A stretch of DNA of 64,000 nt from Streptomyces sp. cg36 (GCF_041080675.1 NZ_CP163520.1:1-64000), one strand, 5' to 3'; shown: positions 27,387-37,331, counted from the stretch's first letter. Notes: generated by a model from the sequence alone, not told the origin. Made by a program: numbers and translations.

Positions 27387-27874
27387 AGTGCTGACACTCC
27401 CTCAAAACTGCACAGGCGGAGCCGGACAGCTGTGATCGCCCCCGGCTTGACCGACAGCTGCAAGATCCTGAGATTCATTCCCGAGGGCCTGCAAGTCCGC
27501 CTCGGCACAGTTCAGGTGACAGCCGCCCGCCTACGCGAGCATGGCCGCATCCCCTGCATGATCCGCAGGACAGGCCGCAGGGGAAGCGGGGCTGGCGGCG
27601 AAGGTCTCCATCGGGGTGCAGGACAACAGGCGGGTGAAGCTGAACACCGACAAGCTCGACGCCCTCGACGGAACGAAGACAGGTCTGCCGGCTCCTGGTC
27701 GAAGGGGCTCGTCGGCGCGACACGACGCCGGTCGAACACCTGCAGGTGTACCGGGTCATAGGGGTCTCGCCCTGCGGCGCGTCCTAAAATGGGGTCCCGA
27801 GGGAAGAGGCCAGAGCCCAGGTCGCGCCATGATCTTTTTGCCCTGTTCGGCGCCGGATTGTTGGAGGGCAGCGC
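27387..27874. other. Intergenic between RidA and phosphatase genes
   Basis: The plus strand contains a short readable stretch (VQDNRRVKLNTDKLDALDG) of unknown origin. The two divergent promoters probably lie here. No gene is supported. Confidence 0.35.
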
Positions 27875-29578
27875 GTGAATCGGTTCGCCCGGCTCGCCAC
27901 CCGTGTCGTCGGCGCCCCGCTCGGGCTCCTGTGGCTGGAGGCCGCCGGTGAAGCAGCAGGGGCGCTTTCCGAGTGCTGGCCGCCCGAGACGGAGCCCTCC
28001 CGGGACGTGCTGGAGTGCTGCAGGCGGGTCGCACAGAGCGGACGCCCCCAGTTTCTCGCACGTACCGGGGACGGTGCCGCGGCCTTCGCTTTCGCCGGCG
28101 TGCCTCTCATCGGAGGTTCCGGCGAGGTCCTGGGCGTCCTTGCCGTCATCGACCCCGCGCCCCGGAAGTGGAGTGAGGGCGACGTCACGGACCTGTCGGA
28201 CCTGGCGGCGGCCTGCAGCGCGCAGATGCGGATGCGCACGCGCTCCGAGAACCGGCGTCAGGCCCGCGTAGCCGCTGAGGATGCGGCGCAGGCGGCCCAG
28301 GGGGTGGCCCACCGTGCGCAGGAGCGGCTGATCCGTTCCGAGCTGCTGCTGCGGGCCTCGGAGGACCTGGCCGACACCAGCGGGCTGGAAGAGGTGCGTC
28401 AGCGTGTCGGGGACCTGGTCAGCGGGGACCTCAAGCCGGTCTGTATCGACCTGGCCCTCCTGCACCACGGCGCCCTCCACCACGTCCGCGCTCCCCTCGC
28501 CGGTGAAGGGCCCGCTGTTCCCGAGTCGTTCGACGTCGGGTCCCCGTGGCCGGCCGCACAGGCGGTGCGTGAGAACCGGATGATCGTGGTCGACGCACCG
28601 CCCAAGGCCGCCGATCCGGGCGTTGGCCTGGCAAGCCCGGCCTTCGCCGACCAGGACCTGGCGACCGCCGTCTGCCTGCCGCTGCGCGGAACACACCGCA
28701 TCCTGGGGACCCTGGTGCTGGGGTGGGACACCCTCTACCCGATCGGGGTGGAGGAGCGTGCGGTGCTGACCACGATCGCCGGCTACACCGCTCAGGCGGT
28801 GGAACGCGCCCTGCACCTGGACGAACGGGTCACGGCCGCCCGCCAGCTCCAGCGGGCCATGCTCACCGAGCTCCCCGACACCCCCGGCCTGGAGCTGGCC
28901 GCCCTGTACCGGCCGGCCCTGCGCGACGACATGGTCGGCGGAGACTGGTACGACGCCTACCCCCTGCCCACGGGCGCGCACGACGGCGCACCGGGAGGAC
29001 TGGCCCTGACCGTCGGCGACATCACCGGACACGACATGCAAGCCGCCGCCCTGATGGGGCAGGTCCGCAGCATGCTCCGCCAGGCCGACCACGACCACCC
29101 CGGCAAAGGCCCCGACCAGGCCCTCACCGCACTCGAACACGCCTGCCGCCGACTCGACCTGCCCGCCAGCGGCACCGCCGTCCACGCCCACCTCCATCCG
29201 GCATCCGACGGCTACTGGCACCTGAAGTGGAGCAACGCCGGACACCCCGCCCCGCTGCTGGCCACCGCAGGCGGCACCGTGGAAAGCCTGACGCAGCACG
29301 ACATCCTCCTGCACCACGCCCTGCCGCCCAGAGCCCGCACCTGCGCCGTCCGCTCCCTGGCTCCGGGCAGCACCCTGCTGCTCTACACCGACGGACTCGT
29401 CGAGGAACCCGGCCAGGACATCGAAGCGAGCATCGACCGGCTCGCCCACCTGCTCGCCACCGCCTCGCCCGGGGTGCGGCTGCCCGCGCTGCTCCAGTCT
29501 CTTCTGGACACCGTCGGCCCGCGGGAGGCCCAGGACGACACCGTCCTCTTCGCCGTCCGCATCCCCACGGACAACTGA
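27875..29578 (+). CDS. GAF-type PP2C/SpoIIE serine phosphatase
   Basis: A 567-residue protein; the GTG at 27875 follows GGAGGG. A degenerate GAF-like region (residues about 10-125), a short linker coiled coil (EDAAQAAQGVAHRAQERLIR) and a second GAF domain (about 150-320) precede the SpoIIE/PP2C domain. Its metal and catalytic motifs are DDMVGGDWYDAYPL, TVGDITGHDMQAAALMGQVR, KWSNAGHPAPLL, TLLLYTDGLVE and QDDTVLFAVR. No HATPase or anti-sigma-antagonist domain is attached. It probably dephosphorylates an anti-anti-sigma factor in response to a ligand sensed by GAF. It has no obvious partner switch gene next to it. Confidence 0.9.
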   Translation: MNRFARLATRVVGAPLGLLWLEAAGEAAGALSECWPPETEPSRDVLECCRRVAQSGRPQFLARTGDGAAAFAFAGVPLIGGSGEVLGVLAVIDPAPRKWSEGDVTDLSDLAAACSAQMRMRTRSENRRQARVAAEDAAQAAQGVAHRAQERLIRSELLLRASEDLADTSGLEEVRQRVGDLVSGDLKPVCIDLALLHHGALHHVRAPLAGEGPAVPESFDVGSPWPAAQAVRENRMIVVDAPPKAADPGVGLASPAFADQDLATAVCLPLRGTHRILGTLVLGWDTLYPIGVEERAVLTTIAGYTAQAVERALHLDERVTAARQLQRAMLTELPDTPGLELAALYRPALRDDMVGGDWYDAYPLPTGAHDGAPGGLALTVGDITGHDMQAAALMGQVRSMLRQADHDHPGKGPDQALTALEHACRRLDLPASGTAVHAHLHPASDGYWHLKWSNAGHPAPLLATAGGTVESLTQHDILLHHALPPRARTCAVRSLAPGSTLLLYTDGLVEEPGQDIEASIDRLAHLLATASPGVRLPALLQSLLDTVGPREAQDDTVLFAVRIPTDN

Positions 29579-29906
29579 TCGCCTCGCAGGACGCGACGGG
29601 GGCGACTCGGTGACGCGGAGCTGGCGGGGACGAACACAGTGGCCGTCCGACGCGTGGGCCTTCGCGCAGGCCGACGGCCTGGCTGTCGGCCTTCTCGGGA
29701 ATGTGAGTTCCTGGCTGCCGTACCCGCCCGGGGTACTCCCAGCAGAGGGCCCGGCACGGCTCCGCGCCGTCAGCCCGTCGCGACCCGATAGCGCCGGCAG
29801 CGCCGGCCGGTACCCGGAAGCGTTTCATTGCGGCCTCAGCGGTTAGCCGAAGACGCGGGTTCACCCGTGCCCGACAGCCCCATCGGCGGTGTGAAGGAGT
29901 TCGGTG
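29579..29906. other. Intergenic, promoter of metabolic operon
   Basis: No gene is supported. A strong ribosome-binding site (AAGGAG at about 29894-29899) closes the interval ahead of the ThDP enzyme. Confidence 0.4.
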
Positions 29907-31694
29907 ATGAAGGTTTCCGACTACGTGCTGGAGCGGCTGCGCGAGTGGGAGGTGGAACATGTGTTCGCCTTCCCCGGGGGCGGGATCAACGGCCTGCTGG
30001 CCGCGTGGGGCCGGGCCGAGAACAAGCCGCAGTTCGTGCAGGCGCGGCACGAGGAGATGGCCGCCTTCGAGGCGGTCGGCTATGCGAAGTTCTCCGGGCG
30101 CACCGGGGTGTGCGCGGCGACCTCCGGGCCGGGCGCGATCCACCTGCTGAACGGGTTGTACGACGCGAAACTCGACCACGTGCCGGTGGTGGCGATCGTC
30201 GGCCAGACCGACCGCAGCGCGATGGGCGGCTCCTACCAGCAGGAGGTCGACCTCCTCTCCCTCTTCAAAGACGTGGCCTCGGAGTTCTGCGAGATGGTCA
30301 CCGTCCCCGCCCAGCTGCCGAATGTGCTGGACCGCGCCCTGCGCATCGCCGCCGGCCGGCGCACCGTCACCACGGTGATCATCCCGGCCGACGTGCAGGA
30401 GCTCGACTACGAGCCGCCGGCGCACGCGTTCAAGCAGGTGCCCTCCAGCCTCGGTGTCCCCCGCTACGCCCCCGTCCCCGCTGACGACGATCTGGCGCGG
30501 GCGGCCGAGGTCCTCAACGCGGGCGAGAAGGTGGCGATGCTGATCGGGCAGGGCGCCCGGCACGCCAGGCCCGAGGTCGAGCAGGTCGCCAATGTGCTGG
30601 GCGCAGGCGTGGCGAAGGCGCTGCTGGGCAAGGACGCCCTCCCGGACACGCTGCCGTACGTGACCGGCTCGATCGGGCTGCTCGGCACCCGTCCGTCCTA
30701 CGAGATGATGCGGGACTGCGACACCCTCCTCGTGGTCGGCTCCAGCTTCCCCTACACGCAGTTCCTGCCCGAGTTCGACCAGGCCCGTGCCGTGCAGATC
30801 GACCTCGACCCGTCGATGGTGGGCCTGCGCTACCCCTTCGAAGTCAACCTGGTCGGCGACGCCGGCCAGACGCTGCGTCGGCTGCTCCCGTTGCTGGAGC
30901 GCAAGGCGCACGGAGCGTGGCGCAAGACCATCGAGGGCAACGCGGCGCGCTGGTGGGAGGTGATGCAGCGGCGCGCGGAGGTGGCGGCGGACCCGGTCAA
31001 CCCCGAGTACGTCGTCCATGCCCTCGACGCGCTGCTGCCCGACGACGCGATGCTCGCCGCCGACTCCGGGTCGTCCGCGAACTGGTACGCCCGGCACCTG
31101 CGGATGCGCGGTGACATGCGCGGCTCGCTGTCGGGCACGCTGGCGACGATGGGGCCGGGGGTGCCGTACGTGATCGGTGCGAAGTTCGCCCACCCGGACC
31201 GGCCCGCGATCGCGGTCGTCGGTGACGGCGCGATGCAGATGAACGGCTTGGCGGAGCTGATCACCGCCGCGAAGTACTACCGGGAGTGGTCGGACCCGCG
31301 CCTGGTCGTGGCCGTGCTGAACAACCACGACCTCAACCAGGTGACCTGGGAGATGCGGGCGATGCAGGGCGCCCCCCAGTTCGAGCCGTCGCAGAGCCTG
31401 CCGGACGTGCGGTACGCCGACATCGCGCAGTCGTTCGGGCTGGGCGGGGTGCGGGTGGAGCGGGCGGAGGACGTGGAGGCGGCCTGGCGTCAGGCGCTGG
31501 CGGCTGACCAGCCGTTCGTCATCGACTTCCGCACCGATCCGGCGGTGCCGCCGATCCCGCCGCATGCCAGCTGGGACCAGATCAAGTCCGCTGCGCTGTC
31601 GGTGCTGAAGGGCGACAGCGACCGGGGCTCGGTGGTGCGGCAGGGGCTGAAGGCCAAGGTCCAGGAGTTCCTGCCCGGCAGCAAAGGGAACTGA
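29907..31694 (+). CDS. ThDP-dependent enzyme, acetolactate synthase/pyruvate oxidase-like
   Basis: A 595-residue protein. I chose the ATG at 29907, 7 bases after AAGGAG. Three domains are expected: PYR with the catalytic Glu in RHEEMAAFEA (residue 49/50), a central domain about 190-330, and PP with the ThDP motif starting GDGAMQMNG at about 439 and ending in NN about 30 residues later. GQTDRSAMGGSYQQEVDL is typical of the pyruvate oxidase/POXB-like branch. It cleaves or transfers a 2-keto acid carbon, but the substrate is unknown. It is the first gene of an operon with the GlcD-GlcF fusion, starting 2 bases after this stop. Confidence 0.88.
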   Translation: MKVSDYVLERLREWEVEHVFAFPGGGINGLLAAWGRAENKPQFVQARHEEMAAFEAVGYAKFSGRTGVCAATSGPGAIHLLNGLYDAKLDHVPVVAIVGQTDRSAMGGSYQQEVDLLSLFKDVASEFCEMVTVPAQLPNVLDRALRIAAGRRTVTTVIIPADVQELDYEPPAHAFKQVPSSLGVPRYAPVPADDDLARAAEVLNAGEKVAMLIGQGARHARPEVEQVANVLGAGVAKALLGKDALPDTLPYVTGSIGLLGTRPSYEMMRDCDTLLVVGSSFPYTQFLPEFDQARAVQIDLDPSMVGLRYPFEVNLVGDAGQTLRRLLPLLERKAHGAWRKTIEGNAARWWEVMQRRAEVAADPVNPEYVVHALDALLPDDAMLAADSGSSANWYARHLRMRGDMRGSLSGTLATMGPGVPYVIGAKFAHPDRPAIAVVGDGAMQMNGLAELITAAKYYREWSDPRLVVAVLNNHDLNQVTWEMRAMQGAPQFEPSQSLPDVRYADIAQSFGLGGVRVERAEDVEAAWRQALAADQPFVIDFRTDPAVPPIPPHASWDQIKSAALSVLKGDSDRGSVVRQGLKAKVQEFLPGSKGN

Positions 31695-31696
31695 CG

Positions 31697-34600
31697 ATGC
31701 CCGTCGGCCAAGGAACGGAGCACGAGGGACTCGAGGAAGCGCTGCGGGCGGAGGTGGACGGTGAGGTCCGCTTCGACGCCGGCAGCCGCAGCGCGTACGC
31801 GACCGACGGCTCGAACTACCGGCAAGTACCGATCGGCGTGGTGGTGCCCCGCACGGTGGAGGCGGGTGCGGCGGCGGTCGCGGTGTGTGCCCGGTTCGAC
31901 GCGCCGGTGCTGTCCCGCGGCGGCGGCACCAGCCTCGGCGGGCAGTGCACCAACGAGGCGGTGGTCATCGACTGGACCAAGCACTGCCACCGCCTCCTCT
32001 CGGTGGATCCCCAGGCGCGGACCTGTGTGGTGGAGCCGGGCATCGTCCTGGACGAACTCAACCGTCAGCTCGCCCCGCACAGGCTGAAGTTCGGTCCGCA
32101 GCCGTCCACGCACAGCCACTGCGCGCTGGGCGGGATGATCGGCAACAACAGCTGCGGTGCGTCCGCCCAGGCATACGGCAAGACCGTCGACAACGTCCGC
32201 CGCCTGGAGGTCCTCACCTACGGCGGCATCCGGTTCTGGGCCGGCCCGACCGAGCAGGCGCAATTCGAGCAGATCATGGCCAAGGGCGGCGGCCGGGCCC
32301 GGCTGTACCAGGAACTGAGGGACGTCGTCGGCCGGTACCTGGCGGAGATCCGCACGGGCTATCCGACGATCCCGCGCCGGGTGTCGGGCTACAACCTGGA
32401 TTCCCTGCTGCCGGAGAACGGCTTCGACGTCGCCCGGGCGCTGGTGGGCAGCGAGGGCACACTGGTGACCGTCCTGCGCGCCGAACTGGAACTGGTCGCG
32501 GTACCGGCGGCCGAGGCGCTCCTGGTCCTTGGATTCGACGACATCTACGCCGCCGCCGACGCCGTCCCCGAACTGCTCCAGCACAGCCGCCCCACCCAGT
32601 TGGAGGCGATCGACGGGCGCATGGCGCAGCTGATGCGCGAGGAGCACGCCTACTTGGACTCACTGGACTCCCTGCCCGAGGGCGACAGCTGGCTGCTCAT
32701 GCAGTTCACCGGTGACACGAAGGAGCAGGCGGACGCGCAGGCACTGGAACTGCTGCGGTCACTGGGCCGCGGTGCAGACGACCCGCAGGTGGCGCTCTCG
32801 GATGATCCGCCCCGGGAGAAGGAGATGCTCAAGGCCCGCGAGGCGGGTCTGGGTGTGACGGCCCGCCCGCCCGATGACTCCGAGACGTGGGAGGGCTGGG
32901 AGGATTCTGCGGTGGCGCCGGAGAAACTGGGCGCCTACCTGCGGGACTTGGAGAGGCTGTTCGACCGGTACGGCTACCAGCAGGCATCGCTGTACGGGCA
33001 CTTCGGGCAGGGCTGTGTGCACACCCGGATCCCGTTCGAGCTGCGCGAGGGCAAGGGCATCGGGGCGTTCCGGGCGTTCCTGTCCGACGCTGCCGACCTG
33101 GTGGCCTCCTACGGCGGATCCCTCTCGGGCGAGCACGGTGACGGGCAGGCACGTGGCGAACTGCTGCCGCGGATGTTCAGCCCCGCGCTGATGGCGGCGA
33201 TGGAACAGGTCAAGGCGCTGTTCGACCCGGGTAACCGGATGAACCCGGGCAAGGTCATCCATCCCCACCGCGTGGACGCCAACCTGCGCCTGGGCGCCAC
33301 CTGGCGACCGGAGCCGCAGCAGACGCACTTCGCCTTCGCGGACGACGGAGGCGACTTCGGCCAAGCGGTGCTGCGCTGCGTGGGGATCGGCAACTGCCGG
33401 ACCCACCAGGGCGGCGTGATGTGCCCGTCCTACCGGGCCACCCTGGAGGAGGAGCACTCCACCCGGGGCCGGGCGCGGCTGCTGTTCGAGATGCTCGGCG
33501 GCCACGGCGACTCGCCGGTCACCGCAGGGTGGCGCTCCACCGAGGTCCGCGACGCGCTCGACCTGTGCCTGGCGTGCAAGGGCTGCACGTCCGACTGCCC
33601 GGTCGGCGTCGACATGGCCACCTACAAGGCCGAGTTCCTCGCCCACCACTACCAGGGCCGGCTGCGCCCGGCCGCGCACTACTCGATGGGCTGGCTCCCG
33701 CTGTGGACGCAGATGGCCCGCGTCGCACCGGGCCTGGCCAATGCCGCCCTGCACGCCCCCGGCCTGGCACGGCTGGGAAAGCGGCTGGCCGGCATCGACC
33801 CGCGCCGCGCGGCGCCACTGTTCGCCGCCGAGTCGTTCCAAAAATCCTGGCGCCGCAGGGAGCGTCCCCAGCCTGACCCGGCCGATCCGCGCACCGTGGT
33901 GCTGTGGCCGGACACCTTCACCAACCACTTCCACCCGCGCATCGCCGACGCGGCCGTGCGTGTGCTGGAGAGCGCCGGGTTCCAGGTGGCCGTGCCGGAC
34001 GGGCCGGTGTGCTGCGGCCTCACCTGGATCTCCACCGGGCAGCTCGCCACCGCCCGCCGCGTCCTGAAGCGCACCACGACGGTGCTGCGGCCGTGGCTGG
34101 AGGCCGGCACACCGGTCATCGGCCTCGAACCCTCCTGCACCGCGGTGTTCCGCGCCGACGCGCCCGATCTGCTGGCCGGGGACCAGGACATCGTCCGTCT
34201 CGCCTCGCAGACGCGGACGTTCGCCGAGCAGCTCGTCAACCACTCCCCCGACGGCTGGCGACCCCCACGGATCAGCCGGGCAGCGACGGTGCAGACGCAC
34301 TGCCACCAGCACGCCGTGCTCGGTGCCGATCCCGACCGGGAGCTGATGCGCCGCGCCGGCCTCCAGGCGCAGGTGCTGGACGAGGGCTGCTGCGGCCTGG
34401 CCGGGAACTTCGGCTTCGAGCAGGGGCACTACGACCTGTCGATGACCATCGCCGAGCGGGGCGTGCTGCCCGCCGTGCGCGACGCGGCGCCCAGCACCTT
34501 CGTGCTGGCCGACGGGTTCAGCTGCCGCACTCAGATCAGTCAGGCCGGCACCGGCCGCCGGGCCCTGCACCTGGCCGAAGTCCTCGCGATGGCCCTGGAC

Positions 34601-34765
34601 GGGCCGGCGCCCGCTGACCACCCCAAGAAGGCGGCCGCGAGGCCGCAGCTGGCTCCGGCGCCGACCCGCCTGCGGAGCGCCGCTCTGGCCGGCACCGCAG
34701 CAAGCATGGTGGCGGGCGCTGTGCTCGCCGTCCGAGACCAGACCCGGAAGGATCGGGCACGATGA
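31697..34765 (+). CDS. FAD- and Fe-S-binding oxidoreductase, GlcD-GlcF fusion
   Basis: A 1,022-residue fusion. Residues about 35-250 are the FAD-binding PCMH-type domain (RGGGTSLGGQCTNEAVVIDW), about 260-525 the FAD-oxidase C-terminal domain (SLSGEHGDGQARGELLPRM). Then come two 4Fe-4S clusters (Cys near 560-575 and CLACKGCTSDCPVGVD near 622-637) and two CCG domains (near 772 and 898). A hydrophobic C-terminus (about 995-1012) may dock it to the membrane. This architecture belongs to D-2-hydroxyacid dehydrogenases such as D-lactate or glycolate dehydrogenase passing electrons to quinone. It starts 2 bases after the ThDP gene. Confidence 0.92.
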   Translation: MPVGQGTEHEGLEEALRAEVDGEVRFDAGSRSAYATDGSNYRQVPIGVVVPRTVEAGAAAVAVCARFDAPVLSRGGGTSLGGQCTNEAVVIDWTKHCHRLLSVDPQARTCVVEPGIVLDELNRQLAPHRLKFGPQPSTHSHCALGGMIGNNSCGASAQAYGKTVDNVRRLEVLTYGGIRFWAGPTEQAQFEQIMAKGGGRARLYQELRDVVGRYLAEIRTGYPTIPRRVSGYNLDSLLPENGFDVARALVGSEGTLVTVLRAELELVAVPAAEALLVLGFDDIYAAADAVPELLQHSRPTQLEAIDGRMAQLMREEHAYLDSLDSLPEGDSWLLMQFTGDTKEQADAQALELLRSLGRGADDPQVALSDDPPREKEMLKAREAGLGVTARPPDDSETWEGWEDSAVAPEKLGAYLRDLERLFDRYGYQQASLYGHFGQGCVHTRIPFELREGKGIGAFRAFLSDAADLVASYGGSLSGEHGDGQARGELLPRMFSPALMAAMEQVKALFDPGNRMNPGKVIHPHRVDANLRLGATWRPEPQQTHFAFADDGGDFGQAVLRCVGIGNCRTHQGGVMCPSYRATLEEEHSTRGRARLLFEMLGGHGDSPVTAGWRSTEVRDALDLCLACKGCTSDCPVGVDMATYKAEFLAHHYQGRLRPAAHYSMGWLPLWTQMARVAPGLANAALHAPGLARLGKRLAGIDPRRAAPLFAAESFQKSWRRRERPQPDPADPRTVVLWPDTFTNHFHPRIADAAVRVLESAGFQVAVPDGPVCCGLTWISTGQLATARRVLKRTTTVLRPWLEAGTPVIGLEPSCTAVFRADAPDLLAGDQDIVRLASQTRTFAEQLVNHSPDGWRPPRISRAATVQTHCHQHAVLGADPDRELMRRAGLQAQVLDEGCCGLAGNFGFEQGHYDLSMTIAERGVLPAVRDAAPSTFVLADGFSCRTQISQAGTGRRALHLAEVLAMALDGPAPADHPKKAAARPQLAPAPTRLRSAALAGTAASMVAGAVLAVRDQTRKDRAR

Positions 34766-35100
34766 TGCCCCTGTGCCGACAGCCGCACCGCGAGGCCCGT
34801 GCCGTCAAGGGCGACACCGACCAGCCGCTGTCCGCCTGCACCGGCCTCATGACCCCCTGCACCGACACGGTGGGCGGCATCACCGCAGCCGCCGACGCGC
34901 CGCGCCGCGAACTCCCCCGCCCGGGCCCAGGGGGCGTCCTTGCCGCGCCGACAGCCCACCGGCTGTCCCGCCTGCGTCGCAAGGGCCCGGCCACTGGCCC
35001 GCCGCGTGCGCCGTTCACCCGCGCTGAGGGCACCTGGGGCCCGGCCGACCTGCCATCCGTCGGTGCAGCAGCCCCCCGCGCTGTTGGAGAGGCGCCGTGA
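34762..35100 (+). CDS. Possible small hypothetical protein between operon genes
   Basis: A 112-residue frame that overlaps the stop of the GlcD-GlcF gene by ATGA and overlaps the GTG start of the enolase-type gene by GTGA. Overlaps at both ends suggest translational coupling, but the sequence is Pro/Arg/Ala-rich with Cys near residues 5, 26 and 33 and no recognised domain. It could simply be an open frame in high-GC DNA. Kept as a low-confidence gene. Confidence 0.3.
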   Translation: MMPLCRQPHREARAVKGDTDQPLSACTGLMTPCTDTVGGITAAADAPRRELPRPGPGGVLAAPTAHRLSRLRRKGPATGPPRAPFTRAEGTWGPADLPSVGAAAPRAVGEAP

Positions 35101-36206
35101 ACACCACCGGTGCACCGGCCCTCGAGCGCCTGGACGTGCAGGTCCTGCAGTTCCCGACCGACGCGCCGGAGGCGGACGGAACCCTCGCCTGGGACCGCAC
35201 CACCATGGTCCTGGTCCAAGCCTGCGGCGGTGGCGCCACCGGTCTCGGCTACACCTACGGCGACCCGGCAGCCGCCCAGGTGGTCACCGGCCTGCTCCAC
35301 GATGTGGTCGTCGGCCGTTCGGTGTTCGACGTGCCGGCCGCGAACGAGGCAATGAGCCGTGCGGTGCGCAACGCCGGCCGGCCCGGCTTGGTCTCCGGCG
35401 CGGTCTCCGCCGTCGACATCGCCCTGTGGGACCTGAAGGCCCGCGTCCTGGGGCTGCCGCTGACGGACCTGCTCGGCCGGGCCCGCGCCGACGTGCCCCT
35501 CTACGGCAGTGGCGGCTTCACCACCTATGAGCACCGGCGGCTCGCCGAGCAGGTCGAGGGATGGGCCGGGCAGGGCTTCACCCGCTTCAAGATCAAGATC
35601 GGGGAGAGGTGGGGCGCCTGCGAGCGCCGTGACCTGGAACGCGCCGAGCAAGCCCGCGCCCTGATCGGCGATGACGCGGAGCTGTACGTGGACGCGAACG
35701 GCGCCTACACCCGCAAACAGGCTGTGCGAGTGGGCCGGACGCTGGCCGGGCTGGGCGTGTCGTGGTTCGAGGAGCCGGTCTCCTCCGACGACCTCACCGG
35801 CCTCGCCCACATCCGTGACACCCTCACCGCCGACATCGCCGCCGGCGAGTACGGCTACGACCTGCCGTACTTCGCCCGCATGATCCAGGCCGTCGACTGC
35901 CTGCAGGCGGATGCCACCCGCTGCGGCGGCATCACGGTGTGGCTGCGCGCGGCGGCCCTCGCCCACGGCCACGGCCTGCAGCTGTCGGGGCACTGCGCCC
36001 CGCACGCCCACGCCCACGCCGCGGCCACCGTGCCGAACCTGCGCCACCTGGAGTGGTTCCACGACCACGTCCGCATCGAGAACCTCCTCTTCGACGGCAC
36101 CCTCGACCCCGCCGACGGCACCCTGCGCCCGGGGCAGGGCGGTGAGCCCGGGCTCGGCCTGACGATCCGGCCCGAGGTGGCGGAGCAGCACCACGTCCGC
36201 CCCTGA
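35097..36206 (+). CDS. Enolase-superfamily enzyme, mandelate racemase/muconate-lactonizing type
   Basis: A 369-residue protein from a GTG start. The C-terminal barrel shows the superfamily residues: KxK base motif in FTRFKIKIGERWG (near residue 165), metal ligands Asp in ELYVDANGAYT, Glu in VSWFEEPVSSDD, Glu in AGEYGYDLPY, and a His-rich SGHCAPHAHAHAAATVPN in place of the usual His-Asp dyad region. Such enzymes abstract a proton alpha to a carboxylate, as in acid-sugar dehydratases. In the operon it could make the 2-keto acid used by the ThDP enzyme or the hydroxyacid dehydrogenase; that is inference. Confidence 0.88.
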   Translation: MNTTGAPALERLDVQVLQFPTDAPEADGTLAWDRTTMVLVQACGGGATGLGYTYGDPAAAQVVTGLLHDVVVGRSVFDVPAANEAMSRAVRNAGRPGLVSGAVSAVDIALWDLKARVLGLPLTDLLGRARADVPLYGSGGFTTYEHRRLAEQVEGWAGQGFTRFKIKIGERWGACERRDLERAEQARALIGDDAELYVDANGAYTRKQAVRVGRTLAGLGVSWFEEPVSSDDLTGLAHIRDTLTADIAAGEYGYDLPYFARMIQAVDCLQADATRCGGITVWLRAAALAHGHGLQLSGHCAPHAHAHAAATVPNLRHLEWFHDHVRIENLLFDGTLDPADGTLRPGQGGEPGLGLTIRPEVAEQHHVRP

Positions 36207-36593
36207 AGCCGCCCCGCCCAGGGCAGGCAACCCAGCACCCGGGCCCCGCGGGGTGGGCGGCGCAAGGAGCCGACCGGGGCGCCCAGCGGGGGCCACCGCC
36301 CGCACCCGCCCCGCAGGACTCCTGCGCGGTGCTCGCCGAGGACGAGCGCGACGCGCCAGGCGAGCCGCGCGGCGACACCCTACGCACCCGGCACGCCCAC
36401 AAGGACACCGCCGGCACCGACACTGCCGCGCACGCGGGGGGAATTCCTGAGCAGACAGCGATCGGGCCTGGGCCCGGCTGACCGTTCGCCCGGCGATCAC
36501 CAGGAGGCGCCCTCGATGCCGTGGCGCACTGCGAGCGGCGGGCGCGGCCACGCTGTGTGCGGCTCGGGGCTGCACGGGCAGCGGTGTCCGGCG
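36207..36593. other. Intergenic, no supported gene
   Basis: Very GC-rich convergent gap between the enolase-type gene and the methyltransferase gene. No frame is convincing. Confidence 0.35.
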
Positions 36594-37331
36594 CTAGCAG
36601 GCAGGCCGGTACGCGGCCATGAGGTCGGAGCGGGGAGCCTGGACGGTATGCAGGCCGACGGACCGGAGCTCCCGGGACAGGAGCGCGGCCGGGGCAGGCC
36701 ACAGATCGAACGTCTCCAACTCTTCACGCACCACCTCCCCGTCCCGTTCCACGCGGTAGGCGAAGACGGCCCGCAGGGCTCCCTGGTGGGGCCGGCGGGT
36801 CACGTGCGCGCTGTACTGGTCGGGGCCGACCCGGACCGGCCCGAGCCGGATCGCCGGCCCGGGCCCGTCGGGCAGGTGATCGGGCGGAGGATCGAAGAGC
36901 AGCAGACCGCCGGGCACCAGGGCTGCCGCGACCGCCTTCCAGACGGCACGGCGGGCGGCGGGGTCCAGGCAGGCGATCACGTTGGAGGCCACCGCCAGGT
37001 CCGCGACCTCACTCAGGCCCGCGGCTTCGAGGGGTTCGGGGTGCAGGGCAACGCGGGCACGCCGGTCGGCGCCCAGACGGGCCAGGCGCGAGGCCAGTGC
37101 GGCACGCATGGCCGGGGCCGGCTCGACCGTGTGCACGGGCACGCCGGAGGCCTCCAGCAGGACCTCGGTGACGATGCCGGTACCCGCGCCGACGTCCAGG
37201 ATCGCCCGGCGGGCGCGCACAGCGGCCTCGGCGAAGCGCCGCTCGGCCACACGGCGGTCCGTCTCCGCCTGCAGGAGGTCGTAGAACTCCGCCGAGACCG
37301 CGTAGCCGCCGGTGTCGCTCACCGCGTGCAC
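36594..37331 (-). CDS. Class I SAM-dependent methyltransferase
   Basis: A 245-residue protein from a GTG start that overlaps the end of the upstream HAD gene by 13 bases. Motif I is ILDVGAGTGIVTEVLLEA near residues 44-61, the acidic motif II is VHTVEPAPAMRAAL, and the post-motif is ADLAVASNVIACLDP. The C-terminal half (RVERDGEVVREELETFDLW) resembles small-molecule methyltransferases of the Methyltransf_25/11 type. It probably methylates a metabolite; no substrate can be named. Confidence 0.82.
   Translation of the reverse strand: MHAVSDTGGYAVSAEFYDLLQAETDRRVAERRFAEAAVRARRAILDVGAGTGIVTEVLLEASGVPVHTVEPAPAMRAALASRLARLGADRRARVALHPEPLEAAGLSEVADLAVASNVIACLDPAARRAVWKAVAAALVPGGLLLFDPPPDHLPDGPGPAIRLGPVRVGPDQYSAHVTRRPHQGALRAVFAYRVERDGEVVREELETFDLWPAPAALLSRELRSVGLHTVQAPRSDLMAAYRPAC

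Noticed and set aside
32759..34621. A 620-residue open frame opposite the GlcD-GlcF gene
   Set aside because: Antisense shadow; the plus-strand gene shows all FAD and Fe-S motifs.
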